Shown in pieces: positions 45,521 through 57,419 of a stretch of DNA of 64,000 nt; the stretch's first letter is position 1; each line of letters starts with the position of its first letter. The stretch comes from Hepsetus odoe (Eukaryota > Chordata > Actinopteri > Characiformes > Hepsetidae). The notes under the pieces were generated by a model, which was not told where the DNA came from, ran no database searches, and saw nothing but the letters and a program-made list of their open reading frames with translations. A program made the position numbers and the translations under genes. Location of the stretch: positions 2,969,718-3,033,717 of the forward strand of contig CM029372.1 of the NCBI GenBank assembly GCA_017165825.1, in the 5' to 3' direction.

Positions 45521-45840
45521 TCCACTTTCCCTGATGACAGTGGTCTCCTGTCAAACTTTAAAATGTGTTCAGAACTGGTTTGAGAAAAATAACAGAAGAT
45601 TCAAGGTGATAATTTTGGCTTCAAATTCCATAGATCTCAACCTAACCAACCATTTGTGGGATATTCTGGCAAACTATCTTATCCACAGAGGCCACATTTC
45701 ATAATTACAGGACTGCTAACAAATTGGTGCGAGATATCACATGCACATCTTTCTTCATGCCTTGATGGGTCAGACCAGCTTTGGTAACATGAGAGGTACC
45801 TAGTCAGTATTAGGGAAGTTGTTTTAACATTATTGCAGAA

Positions 45841-46984
45841 GTGTGAATCAAACCAGTACACTCTAGCCCTCCTGTATGTTGATGTTACATTCTCTTAATC
45901 AGCTTTTGGTGAGGAAACACCTGGGATACTTTTCCAAGCAGCCAGATTGTCAATTTCAGAAGAAAATGCAAAATAATTAAAAATAATAATTTATTGAAAA
46001 TGTTTGCAACACCTATAGCACCCATTTTAAAAATGTAATTGTCCATTAAATCCAAATGCTTCCTGTTCCCAGACATAGACTTCCAAATGGTGACACCCTT
46101 TTCTTTGTATAATAATTTGCTTTTGAGCAGCATCTCAATGCGTTCAAGTCAATGACTAGTGACTAGGCAACTCAAAAAGCAGATTTTGGCTCTTTTAAAT
46201 CATTCATAAGTTTTTATGTTGTAAGTTCCTGGATGTGATTGCTTATCTATGGCTAAGTCTATATATCACTGTTGTTTTAGTACCACCTTTTAGTATTTTG
46301 TTTAGGAAAATTCTGTGTATTTTACTTTAGTCATTTACTTACTTCTGATCAAATACATTATCTGTTTTCAAGCATTGGGATTAGCTTGATCCATCTCCCC
46401 TTTCATTAGTCAGTGAGAGTCAAAGCAAACAGATGTTCAAGTTTCATTGGTTTTCAGACTACATTCATTGTGTCTAGAGTTTGTTGTAAAAACCTGCCAA
46501 TATGTCTCCAGTTTTTTCTTACAGTTTGAAAACAAGGAAGATGATAGGATAACCCTTCTGGCATTATAAAACATAAAGTTCACATTTAAACCTTTTCAGA
46601 GTGAGGTGTTCCTCTAATCTATGTGATTGGCTGCAGTGTATGAATAGCAAGAGGCCATATGCTGTAGGGATGAAAATGTGGGCATGAGAAGCACCTCAGT
46701 GATTAATTAGCGAAGTCTTCATGGCAAGGACAGGTGCAGTCTGCAGAGAGAGGAGTAATGGAGAAGTCATTGGGGAACAAGACTAGCATACACGCATGCA
46801 CTGCAGAACACTCGAGGCCTTTCTAGGTTCTCCTTAAACACGATACACATTATGATCCAGATTCCGTCTCTGCAATGCAAAAAGATGCATTCATTGTGAC
46901 CACTGATAACTATATCTGATACATTCATCAAACACAATCCGTAAAGTTTCAAATCTGCAACTATGCAGATCTGCAGTAACTATA
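45841..46984. other. Unique AT-rich DNA
   Basis: No recognised element or gene. Confidence 0.45.
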
Positions 46985-47535
46985 AATTACTGTGCAAAAG
47001 TTTTAGGCAGGTGTGAAAAAATGCTGTAAACCAAGAATGCTTTCAGAAATGGAAGAGTTCATCATTTATTTTCATCAATCAACAAAATGCAGTGAATGAA
47101 CAAAAGAGAATCTAAATCAAATCAATATTTGATGTGACCACCCTTTGCCTTCAAAACAGCATCAATTCTTCTAGGTACACTTGAACACAGTTTCTGAAGG
47201 AACTCGGCTGGTAGGTTGTTCCAAACATGACTGTGTTTCAACCTCCGTGTGACATTGATGATCATCAGCACCTGTTTGGTAAAACTGGTTGATCACACAC
47301 CGACTATAATCCTACAGAATCCCTGACTTTGTGCAAGTGTACCTAGAAGAACTGATGCTGGTTTGAAGGCAAAAGGTAGTAACACCAAATATTGATTTGA
47401 TTTAGATTTTTCTTTTGTTCGCTCACTTTGCATTTTGTAAATTGATAAAAATGAACAACCATTATTTATATTTCTGAAAGCATTCTTTGTTTACAGCATT
47501 TTTTCACTCCTGCTTAAAACCTCTGCACAGTACTG
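46985..47535. mobile_element. Tc1-d non-autonomous element with both ends
   Basis: 551 bp between TA dinucleotides (46983-46984 and 47536-47537). The left end aattactgtgcaaaagtttt is slightly mutated and the right end reads ...gcacagtactg. The two ends are complementary for roughly 180-200 bp inward, including the aaatcaaatcaatatttg region, so this is a long-TIR miniature element. Only scraps of transposase-like sequence remain in the centre (tgtgcaagtgtacctagaag). Confidence 0.85.
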
Positions 47536-47537
47536 TA

Positions 47538-47943
47538 TATTACTGCATAAATGTGACTTTCAACATTATCAGATTTTCCCTAAAGACCTAAAAATTGATA
47601 AAGGGAACCATAGTAAACATATGAGTTATAAATTATTCAGAGTATTCTATTTATTCTGGAATATTACAGATCTGTCAGAAATATGTGAACTTTGAGTGGA
47701 AAAAGTAACAGAAAACTATCCATAATTGTTCCAGAGTTTAAGTTGTCCTGTATAGAGGAACAGGTTAAATCTCCTCCAAGCTGATGTGCAGAGCTGATCA
47801 ACAGAAACTGGGTTTAATTGTAGTTCTGCTACACTGAGAGGTCACCACTGATAATAAAAGCAAAGGTTTTTATCCTTTTGTCAATGGTGTAAAGTAATAT
47901 TGAATCATTTGATAGAAAATCACTTTATAATTCACAATCTTAT
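47538..47943. other. Unique AT-rich DNA
   Basis: No recognised element. Confidence 0.5.
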
Positions 47944-48417
47944 AAACATCACTGTCTTTTTCTTCTTTGTCTTTCGGCTGCTCCCATTTAGGGGTCGCCA
48001 CAGCAGATCAGCCGTCTCCATTTCTTCCTGTCCTCTGCATCTTTCTCCTTCAAGTCAACCACCTTCATGTCCTCTCTCACCATGTCCATAATCCCCCTCT
48101 TTGGTCTCTTTCCTGGCAACTCCATCTTCAACATCCTCCTCCCAATATAATCATCGTCTCTCCTCTGGACATGTCCAAACCAACGCAACTTTGCCTATCT
48201 AATTTTGTCGCCAAAACGTCTAATCTGAGCTCTCCCTCTAAAATCCTCATTTCTAATCATGTCCATCCTCGTCCCACCCAATGAAAATCTCAGCATCTTT
48301 AACTCTGACACCTCCAGCTCCACCTCTTGTGTTTTTGTCAGTGCCACTGTCTTCAACCTGTACAACATAATCCAGCTGTGTGCATCTTTCTCCACTCTTA
48401 CATTTAAGCATCACTGT
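47944..48417 (-). mobile_element. 5'-truncated LINE (RTE-type) with 12-bp target-site duplication
   Basis: The insert at 47956-48405 lies between aaacatcactgt (47944-47955) and aagcatcactgt (48406-48417), one mismatch. On the minus strand it encodes the LINE C-terminal region (VELEVSELKMLRFSLGGTRM, then HVQRRDDDYIGRRMLKMELP) in two frames separated by a frameshift, followed by the tail ggcgacccctaaatgggagc and (aag)n-like end. It matches the 3' end of the copy at 58792-61569. Confidence 0.85.
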
Positions 48418-48428
48418 AGCAGTCCTTA

Positions 48429-48537
48429 TATATCTTCTTCTTCTTCTTCTTCGTCTTTCAGCTGATCCAATTTAGGGATTGCCACAGGAGTTCATCATTT
48501 GCCATTTCTTTTGGTCCTCTGCATCTTCCTCTTTCAT
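48429..48537 (-). mobile_element. Second short LINE tail
   Basis: A diverged copy of only the last ~100 bp of the same LINE (complement of aaagacgaagaagaagaaga, then ggcaatccctaaattggatc). It lies 11 bp beyond the previous insertion and in the same orientation, so it is either an older 5'-truncated insertion or a duplicated tail. Confidence 0.75.
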
Positions 48538-48696
48538 GTAACATAATCCTAGAATAAAGTGATGCTGTCATGAATTAATTAAATGTGAAATAGAACTTGA
48601 TAAGTAGTAGTAATGTAGAATGTGAAAGTTGATTATTTTCCTCATTAAGACAAAGGAAAATAAAACGGAGTAAATGTAAGTAGTTACTACCTATCT

Positions 48697-48700
<4 letters not shown>

Positions 48701-48735
<35 letters not shown>
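48701..48735. repeat. (AT)n microsatellite
   Basis: About 35 bp of AT directly abutting a Tc1-d left end. A TA-rich run is a natural target for TA-specific insertion, or it may have grown from the target. Confidence 0.97.
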
Positions 48736-48736
<1 letters not shown>

Positions 48737-48739
<3 letters not shown>

Positions 48740-48791
48740 TACTGTGCAAATGTTTTAGGCAGGTGTGAAAAAATTCTGTAAACAAAGAATT
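48737..48791 (+). mobile_element. Tc1-d left-end fragment
   Basis: cagtactgtgcaaatgtttt, then aggcaggtgtgaaaaaattc and tgtaaacaaagaat, then the match stops at a GT run. Confidence 0.85.
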
Positions 48792-49591
48792 TGTGTGTGT
48801 GTGTGTCATGTATTGTAAGCATTTGGTGGCATGTTCTCAGGGTTACCACTTTTCTATATAGAGCTTTTCCACTGACATCATCCATGCAGCTGGTGAAAGA
48901 GATTCTTCTTTGGATAAGCCATCTGCTACTGTTGAGGCCCAAAAAGCATCTCAAAATAAATGTGCAACAAAAAAATCTGACTTATAGATGCTGTTGTTAT
49001 TTTACTGATCTTTAGATCTACTTCATTTTACTTATTATATATATGTATGTATATGTATATGATATGTAAAGGTGGCCAGTTGCCAAGGTTACATTCTGCA
49101 CTGTCACTTAACCCTTGAGAGCAATGACAGAGAGACAGACATGGACAGAGAAGGTTCTCTTTAGGGAATGAGTTTGCGTGTGAGTGTGTCAGCTTGTCTC
49201 CAGCTGTGGCCAGTAATAGCAGCATGTGGGCTGAGGTGCAGTAAAGCTGAGCTCAGGAGGGTCTCGCGTTAATGATGTAACACTGTTCTCTCGTCCCTCT
49301 GTGCTTTTTAAACACTGCATGCCCACCTGGGGGTTTGATACTGTCTTTAGTTTGGATAATTCTAGTCTATTCTATAGCCCCAGCTCCTACGCACTGAGGC
49401 ACAGATGAGAGGGCACAAAGAATGTGTGTGGTATACCTTCAGCGTCATTAATGGCAGTGCGACTGTGCCTAATGAAAGCCCAGGTGTTCAGAGATCATGT
49501 TCACTGCTGTGAGCCTCCGCACTTCATGTGACACCACTGTACTTAATGAAGCTTTTGATGAGGAGAGACTCCACTCATTAATTATACTGAA
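48792..49591. other. Unique DNA
   Basis: Small GT and AT runs near 48792 and 49040. No gene recognised. Confidence 0.45.
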
Positions 49592-49688
49592 GAGAGAGAG
49601 ACAGGGTGGGGGTGGGGGCAGAGATTTGTAGGGAGAGACAGAGACAGAGTGAGAGAGGGGGGGTGAGAAAGATAGAGAGGGAGAGAGA

Positions 49689-49748
<60 letters not shown>

Positions 49749-49772
49749 GAGAGAGATAGAGGAGAGAGAGAA

Positions 49773-49858
<86 letters not shown>

Positions 49859-49895
49859 AAAGAGAGAGAGAGAGAGAATGAGAAAGAGAGAAATT
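49592..49895 (+). repeat. 0.3-kb (GA)n purine tract
   Basis: Almost only A and G on the plus strand, with interruptions such as gcga, gataga, aatg and gggtggggg. Mirror symmetry of GA runs makes it a candidate for triplex (H-DNA) folding. Long open frames across it on both strands are low-complexity artefacts. Confidence 0.97.
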
Positions 49896-50631
49896 GAGGA
49901 AATAAAGATATAAGACAAGATATACACACAGACAAGTACAGAAAAAGAAACAGAAAGAGAGGGAAGAGATGACACAACAGGTCTGAACAAAGACAGAGGT
50001 GCGTGGTAGGATTCACCACAGTTCGACATGGAACAGATTTATAAAGTACATGAGGGCTGTCAGGAGTGATAAGGTTTGACGTAAGTTGGAGGAATGGATG
50101 GGTAAGAAAGACGAGACAGAGATGGAGACAAGAAAGAGATAAAGAGAGAGAAGTAGAGAGGGCATGAGATATATAGGGAGAGAGAGCAGGGGCTCATGAA
50201 CTTGGAAGAGCTCCAAGAATGCAGGCGGGGGTCAGGGCTAAGCCTGGCGGGTCCTTGCGCAGACGGTTTTAAAAAGTTTGAGTGTTTTCTCTAAGCAGCC
50301 GTCTCTCCTGCAGGCACACAGACAGTTTCTCTGGCACGTGCTCAGCCAATTGCTCCCTGGAAGCTTGCTTAAAAGGGCACAGAGTAAGAATCCTCTGAGC
50401 TGCCAACAAGGGCCCACCTCAGTGACTGTACGTTCATACAAGCTGAATTAAGACGTCAACAGGCCCCTGCATGTTGATGCTTAAATGCCCCCTAAACCAC
50501 CCACTCCCTTCTCCCTTTGTAGACTCCCTCACACAGATGAACATTGTTAATTCAGTATTACATAAAGGAATTAAGTACAAACATTTAATTACAAAATTAC
50601 TGTGACCATTTTACTGATCTCTTAACTACTA
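49896..50631. other. Unique DNA with scattered GA runs
   Basis: The segment at 50200-50420 is GC-richer and unmatched to any repeat. No gene recognised. Confidence 0.4.
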
Positions 50632-50829
50632 AAGAGAGAGAGACAGAGTGAAAGAGAGAGTCAAAGAGAGCATACAAGAAAGAGTGTGTGCATGCAGTTG
50701 AAAGAGAGATAGACAAAGCGAGAGAGAGAGAGAGAGAGAGAGGCAGAGAGAGAATGAGCAAGAAAGAGGGAGAGAGACAGATCAACAGATAGACAGATAG
50801 AGAGAGAGAGAGAAAGAGAGACAAGAAGA
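50632..50829 (+). repeat. Imperfect (GA)n tract
   Basis: About 200 bp of GA with gaca, gata and tgtgtgcatgca interruptions. Confidence 0.93.
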
Positions 50830-52140
50830 ACACAAGGTTTTCTTCATGAAATTCATTTAAGAACTTAAACCAGAGCTGAGATCAGCAATGTCAATGTTGA
50901 AGTCAGTTCTCCTTGCTTTGCGTTTCTAATGTCACAACAGGCAAATTTAATTAGACTAAGAATATAAATTAAGTTTATTTACTGTTTGCCTCTGCCACTG
51001 TGTGTGGCAAAAAAATAAATCCTAACCATGCCTTCCGGTTTGCACATGTGTAATGTGTAGCACGTTAAAGTGAGCTGACTGCAAAAGAATAAAGCAATGA
51101 ATGACTTAAAGCAAAACTATTGCAGGACTATGAACATATTTATGAGAAGCAGGTTTAACTTCAACCTAGTCAACACTGCAACACAAAATCACCTTCTCAG
51201 CATTTACCCACATGAAATTAACTGAGATGATGACAAAACAGCAACATACCTAAAACCTAAACCACCAAGCATCCTACACTAAACAGCAAAAGCTGACATG
51301 AAAATTGATGATGGACCTTTGGTGGCCTATATTTAGCAAGAGTCCCAAACTGCTGGCAACAATACTGAAATAACGATCTTTACAAAATCTAATATTTTCA
51401 CAGTTGTTTTTGGCTGCTAAACGTCACCTTGGTTATGGTGAACAACAATAAATCCAAAGCAATGAAGTGATGAAGAAAAAAAGTGCAGGTTAAAGAATCA
51501 TGCATCCTGTGAACATCAGGATTTTCACAGAAAACCAACCAAATTTACTTTAAATGTCAGTGAAGGATATTACATTTTTTTAATTTTCAGATTCCACTGA
51601 GCAGGCCTGTGATCTATCATGTTAGTGGCTGTGTGGGTGAGAGATGGGTCGCTGTGGGAGGGATATGGTTGTTCGTGTCTAACTTGTCTATTATGAGCTT
51701 CAAACATTCAGTAGATACCACACTTGTGGCTGGAAGTAAAGATTTTATCATGATTTGAATCTGATGAAAAGTTTTAGTTGTGCTCTATTTGGTTTTTGTT
51801 ATACTGTTTCACAGAAATGAAAAAAAAAACAACTTTACCCTTTTACTGGGTTTGACATTGTGTTTAAAACAAGACAAAAGTGCAGACTCCAGTTTTCAAT
51901 ACAGAATACAAATCTGAACATAATGTAGCTAACTAGATAATTATATAGAAAGCAGATGTGCATGGCAACCAGTCCATCCAGTCCATGGTTTATTTTGAAC
52001 CTGTCTAACATTCCAAGTGTTTGGAATATCTTTACTTTCTTTTTTCTTTATGTCTCAAATTCTAGAATCAATAGAAGACTTGAGCCTTTGTGAATTCACA
52101 AATTAACAAACAACATAAGAAATAAATTGCTGTAACTTTT
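50830..52140. other. Unique AT-rich DNA, no gene seen
   Basis: No recognised element. Confidence 0.45.
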
Positions 52141-52375
52141 AAAGTGAAACTGACTTTTTAGTCATTGTGAGCTCGCAGCACAACCACAACCAAATTCTTC
52201 TCTGAATTTAGCCAATCACACGCAATTGCAGCAGTGGGCAGCCATATCCAGCACCCGGGGAGCAGTGATGGGGATGATACCTTGCTCAAGGGTACCTCAG
52301 GGCAACCTACAGGTCAATGAGTTGAACCCGCAACCTTCCGATCTTTGGGCCTATTCCCTAAACTCTGCTGCCCCC
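52141..52375 (-). mobile_element. SINE-B
   Basis: Minus-strand copy: aaagtgaaactgact tail, gcagcagtgggcagccatat, then acccggggagcagtgatggg, the complement of the tacccttgagcaaggta block, a B-box-like gagttgaacccg and the head end aactctgctgccccc. Confidence 0.9.
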
Positions 52376-52384
52376 ATATACATA

Positions 52385-52551
52385 CAGTACTGTGCAAAGG
52401 TTTTAGGCAGGTGTGGAAAAAATGCTGTAATGCTGTAAACAAAGAATGCTTTCAAAATGGAAGTGTTAATCATTTTTTTTCATCAATCAACAAAATGCAG
52501 TGAATGAACAAAAGAGAAATCTAAATCAAATCAATATTTGGTGTGACCACC
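52385..52551 (+). mobile_element. Tc1-d left-end fragment
   Basis: After TA (52383-52384) it reads cagtactgtgcaaaggtttt, aggcaggtgtggaaaaaatg and so on through aaatcaaatcaatatttggt to gtgaccacc, then stops. It is the counterpart of the end missing at 23831. tgctgtaa is duplicated within it. Confidence 0.88.
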
Positions 52552-55500
52552 ATCATTAGCCAGTTAGTAATTTGTGAATGATGACTTTTTTTGAGTTGCT
52601 AAACCAAAGCAAAATTTCAGTAATAAATTGGCATAATAATTATTCAGATGTTTCTGTGTATGATTTAAAAATCTCAAGAAACAACAGCATAAAACTATTT
52701 GCTACATGTACTAAAAAAGGGCTTCCATTAGCCAAGTGCTTTTAAAGTCTGCTTTCTTTTAGCTGTCAGAAGACGAGCTGAGCTATTTGTCCAGCTTTGA
52801 GGCAAATGACTTTAGACGCCACTCCTGGTAAAATCTGAGGTGTACTCATGGCCACAGCCTTGAGTCACCCTGCCTGTGGATGATGATGCAGAACTTAATG
52901 CAGGATTCTTTGATTGATTCTTGTACCACATCCAGCCATGTGTACTTCATGAGAATGGCATGTCAATAATCAAGCAAGTTTCGCTCCCAGCCAGAGGGTT
53001 TCTGTCATCTGAGATAGCAGAAATAATCCATAAATGGTGGGTCATGGCCAAAAATGGGCTTTATGCTCCATACACTGCTTTTGTTTCATAAGCAAAAAAG
53101 TAAAAGAAGAAAGATATTTGCCCATGTTTATGTCATTGAATGCAATCATAAAAATGGCACAGGATCAGTTCTGCTGTGATTGGGTTTTAACATATACACA
53201 AATGTATTTGCTCTTCTTGTTTCCATCTGTGCTGGCATTGAACTGACACAGGGCAGGTTGTAAAAAGGGGTAAAGTGATAATCATTATCATCAGGTGTAG
53301 CTAAGCATGCTGCAGCATCATCCAATCAAGCCAGCTCCTCTCTTTCTTTTTTAATAGGCCAACTGCTTAGCTTAGTAATGTTTATGATGCCAGGTCAGCA
53401 GGAATGCAAACATAAATTGGCAATAAAGATGTGTATTTGGTGTTTATTTTTATATTAAACACTCTTTATATTCAGGATATTAGGATTAGGATAATCTGTT
53501 AATTCTAACTCTTTGAAATACCTGTATTTTAAAATAGAGTTTATGGTAGAATGTAGTCACATATCATTCATGCGACAGTTCAGCGAAGGCTGGTGTTGGG
53601 AATGCTGGACATTTAAGGAGTTAAATAAGTTTAGAAAGTGACAATCCAACTTATTAGCATTAACAGCTGTTCTTGTTACATTCAGATTTTGAGTGCTTTA
53701 ACGTGTCCCCCCACCCACATCAGCACAAGTGCTATTATTTCTGGACATGAAAATAGCATGAACTCTTAAGGGTAAAAAAATAAGCAGTAAGCCAGTGTTA
53801 TACCAATAAGCTGTACTTGCACTTGCACTATCCCCATGCTCCCATTCTACAGATGTTCTCCATTCTTGGGTGGTCATAGGTACAAGGGGGAGGATGGAAG
53901 TTCAAAGCTTACAATTTCACGGCTGCCAACTGTGAGAAGGAAAAGCCAAGTCTTCCTCTTGGAGTGTCCTGTGACGGCTGGGTGAGAGAAGGGTCAGGAG
54001 GCTGGGAGGACAGTGTGAGAAACTCAAACCTAGAAAGGGTGAATGGGAAAAGCCCCTCTGTACCTCTTCCCCAATGCAGTCAAGCAGGGTCAATGAGCTT
54101 TCTCTAGCCAGCTTATCTCAGCAACATGAGCAGGGCCGATTGTCTGACAGCAGTGGCTCTTAATTCCCCCCTGCCTTAGTCAAACCTGATCTGGAGTCAG
54201 GGAGTTAATGCCCTTAACTTAGCTCTTTCAGCTCCTAATGGTCTATACAGACACCAAAGTATGCTTTCCCATGACTGAGCTCAACATTAAGGTTCCCTTG
54301 AATTTGTTTAATGGTGCAAATAATAAAACTTCACACTTGGGGTGATAGTTTGCAAGGAAACTCCTGTCTACCCCTGAGCACCAAAGGTGTTGAAAAGGCA
54401 GTCAAGAGGGAAAAAATCCAAAGTCCTTTCTCTGAGAGTCTAATGCATCCAAGCTCAAGAACTTCAAAATGTAGTGCTTTCCAGCTGGTGGGTGCCATGG
54501 TAAAGTTGCTTTGGAAGAAGGCTTGTGGTGTGCTTTGTAGCCCAGTTGTCTAATAAATCTGCTCTTGTGGTAGGCATTTTCTAAATGCATTTTCAACACC
54601 TCTTCAATGGGCAGGCCTCAGATTTCCAAAACCAACTGGGTCCCTCTGGCCTCACAGTTTCTAAGAATGATGTCTTTTCCCTCACTTCTCTTGTGTTTTT
54701 TCATCTCCTCCATCAGATACCTCCCATTTAACTCTTGATTTCTCTGTTTCTCTCTAGCTCTTTCGCTGTTTCAACCTCATTCCTTCTTTTCTTTCCTGCC
54801 GCTGTTACCATCCCCCCACTCCTGTGATCAGACTGCCTTCCCCTCACTCCTGTGCTTCGCCCTTGGCTCTCTTGGCCCTTGGGTGACTGCGACATTCCAC
54901 AGCTTTACCCACAGCTATGTGCTGCCCCACACTTCCTCCCCATCAGTGCTGTCACCGCTGAGAAACCTGCAAAACAAAAAAGAATCCTGCACAGGAGTGT
55001 GTCCCAAACCCTTAAAGAGCATTTCATCATTATAAGCCTTCTGGCTTTTAAATTATGAGAGTATTTTTGACCATGGTCCTAAAATACTTATGTTAACATT
55101 ATAATATATGTTAGTACAATATATGTCAAGACAGCATGTAAACCACCAAACTCCAGAACTGGGTTTACTTCATTGCAATTGTTTGGTTATTTGCTGGTTT
55201 CCCACATTTTTCCTCATACCCCTCATACCCCTCATACCCTCCACAACTGCCCAAAACCAAATAAATTATTTGGTGACCACAATCCTTTAGTACTATTATG
55301 CCTTTTTCATCTTCCATTCAACTACCATATCTCTGGTTGGTCATTAATGTAGCCCTAACCAGGTCCTAATTCACCATGTTTGTTTTCCTGGTTCCATAAT
55401 AACCATGGTATTCCTTTGGGTTAATATTGGTTTACAGATTACCAGCAAAGGTAATAGCATTAATGAGCGATTCATTATTAACCTCTGGAGTGGCTGTGAT

Positions 55501-56050
55501 CACCTTAGAAACAGAGAAAGAGGTGAAATACTGTGCAAGTGTTAAACACCAGTCACGTCTAAAAAGCCACTCAACACCATGCCAAGCCCACCCCCATTTC
55601 AACCAAAGAGCAGAAATGAAGTGTGACACTTCATATATAGAGCTTTATAATAGCGGAACGGATATTTCCAGCAACACTTAACCCTGAATTCATTGGAAAG
55701 ACATCTCCAATTATGTTCGCTGAGTGCTGAATATGGCTGACGTTTCAACTGTGGCATACAAAACAAACATTCTCAAGCCTGTTCCTGCGAGGGGTCTGAT
55801 GGTGCAATTTTGCTTAAGCTCACTATGATAAAGTTTTAATAAGCAATGCTTGTATAAGTGAGAAGGACTTCACTTGAAATTGATTATAGCATTCTTTGCA
55901 CCCTGACATACCATAAACCAGGTAAAGCAGAACAGTTTAATTACTTGGCTTAGCTGAAAAGGTCTCAGGGAAGAGTACTGAACATGCCCACTTCAGTACT
56001 ATTGTTGTAATGACAGTTCACTGAAAGTGAAACCAGAAATTTAAGCAACA
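52552..56050. other. Unique DNA, 3.5 kb without recognised mobile elements
   Basis: This is one of the longest repeat-poor stretches. The pyrimidine-rich sub-segment at 54650-54960 has the composition of 3' UTR or intron sequence but no coding signal. Open frames at 54311-54599 and 55427-55681 lack family features. Confidence 0.4.
55212..55240. repeat. 9-bp unit in three tandem copies
   Basis: ccctcatac repeats about three times in a row. Confidence 0.9.
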
Positions 56051-56321
56051 GTAAAAACAGCATCAGTCAGTCATTTTCTGCCACTTGTCCCAAGCGGGGT
56101 CGCGGGGGGTGCTGGATTCCATCCCAGATCACACAGGGCGAAGGACGGGGGACACACCCTGGACAGGTCGCCAGCGCATCGTAGGGAGGAGTGAGACGGG
56201 GACGGCACCTTGTTCAAGGGTACCTCAGGGCAGCCTATTGGGAAGGGGTTCGAATCCCTGATCCTCCGACCATGCAGCCAATGCCCTAACCACTAGGCCA
56301 TGCTGCCCCGTAAAAACAGCA
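56051..56321 (-). mobile_element. SINE-C, full length, perfect 12-bp target-site duplication
   Basis: The body at 56063-56309 (247 bp, minus) is flanked by gtaaaaacagca (56051-56062 and 56310-56321). Tail end tcagtcagtcattttctgcc, B-box complement gggttcgaatccc, head end aggccatgctgcccc. Confidence 0.95.
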
Positions 56322-56496
56322 CGTTGTTGTTAAATTACTTAAATGATATATTGTGGAGTCTAAGAACAATAGCTATTATATTTAAAGTTATTGTTTTAAG
56401 AGCTGCCCTGAGAGTACAGATCTGTAGATTTAGCTGTAGAATGGTGTTTCAGTATTTTAAAAGTTAATTCATTGCCTAGTATGTTTTATGATCATT

Positions 56497-56631
56497 GCTG
56501 CCTGCACCCAGGAAGCAGTGTTGGAGAGGGTACCTTGCTCAGGGGTACCTCAGGGTAACCTACTACTGGCCTCAAATTCACAACCCTCTGATCATGGCAC
56601 CTTGTCCCTAACCACTAGGCCACCGTTGCCC
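56497..56631 (-). mobile_element. SINE-B or SINE-C head/body fragment
   Basis: Contains the complement of the shared head (aaccactaggccaccgttgc) and body (ggtaccttgctcaggggtac), then ctgcacccaggaagcagtg. The tail that would separate SINE-B from SINE-C is missing, but the gcacccagg junction favours SINE-B. Confidence 0.8.
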
Positions 56632-57419
56632 TTTTATTGAAACTGGACAGTGTAGTGGACAGGAAAGGAGGGCTTTTACTTTACTATTCTGACACAGTCA
56701 CTGTTTCCAACACACAGTAAGGGATTATAACCACAGAAGGCGCCCAACATTAGGTTTATCACCATAGGGTTTTTTTTAAGTCTCTACAGAATTGGTGTCG
56801 TTTCAACCTGGATTACTGTAATAGCAAAAATGTTTCCAGTTAAAAAAAAAAAACCCTCAAGCATCAGCAAAACTGTTGTCACTTAGTTTGAATAAAAACA
56901 CCATTACAGGGAAAAATATACTCACAGATTGACCGAAAAATGTACGTAGTGAGTCAGGATTTGGTTCATGACCTGTTCGAGGGGGTGATAAAAGACTGAC
57001 TGGGAAGTGGAGATGAGGTGAACTTGCAGGAGTGTTGCAAAGTTCTAGACCAAGTGAAGTGAGATGAGCTGGCCAAGTTCTTTCCAACTGGAGGAGTACC
57101 AGCAGTGGAGGCTTAACAGGAAAACGGGGTGGAGGTCAGACCATCCTCCAACAGCCCCCGTATCTCCAACATGCTCCAGTTAGCCGCAATGACCGGGATC
57201 ATAGCTGTTTAGTTTTCTGGCTGGGCTCTTCAGCCCTGCCTTGTCCAGTCCATTTCCGTTAGCTCCAGTTTTTGTTTTGAGTTGTTTGGCCTTCCCTCAT
57301 GGCCAGCTCCTGGCAAGGCATGGATATGCATCCCAAGAGTATCCTGAAGCCTATCCAGGTGGTGCTGGGGACAATCCCTGTACACACTGGGCTGAAAAGG
57401 CAAGCCTAAACACCGTAGG
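56632..57419. other. Unique DNA
   Basis: The part at 57110-57410 is GC-richer. Open frames there have no domain. Confidence 0.4.

Larger units (their letters stand above)
44587..45840 (+). mobile_element. Tc1-like transposon Tc1-c, degenerate, with nested SINEs
   Basis: The left terminus cactaatcagatataacatt after TA resembles a fish Tc1-like family whose ends read cactgatcaggcataacatt (recalled, not searched). The right part fades at about 45840 (gttttaacattattgcag). Interior sequence still resembles its transposase, for example WFEKNNRRFKVI and NSIDLNLTNHLWDILANYL encoded at 45567-45680. In that block the family usually has NSPDLNPIEHLWD, so the catalytic Glu position reads Thr or Asn. A SINE-D copy and a SINE-B fragment lie inside. 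Confidence 0.75.

Noticed and set aside
47956..48188. Host gene encoding the RRDDDYIGRRMLKMELP protein
   Set aside because: Same sequence recurs at 687-887 and 58825-59490 as part of a LINE. Proteins of this type in fish annotations are LINE-derived.
49469..50029. 186- and 145-codon Ser/Leu-rich frames on the minus strand
   Set aside because: Produced by the GA/CT tract; low-complexity only.
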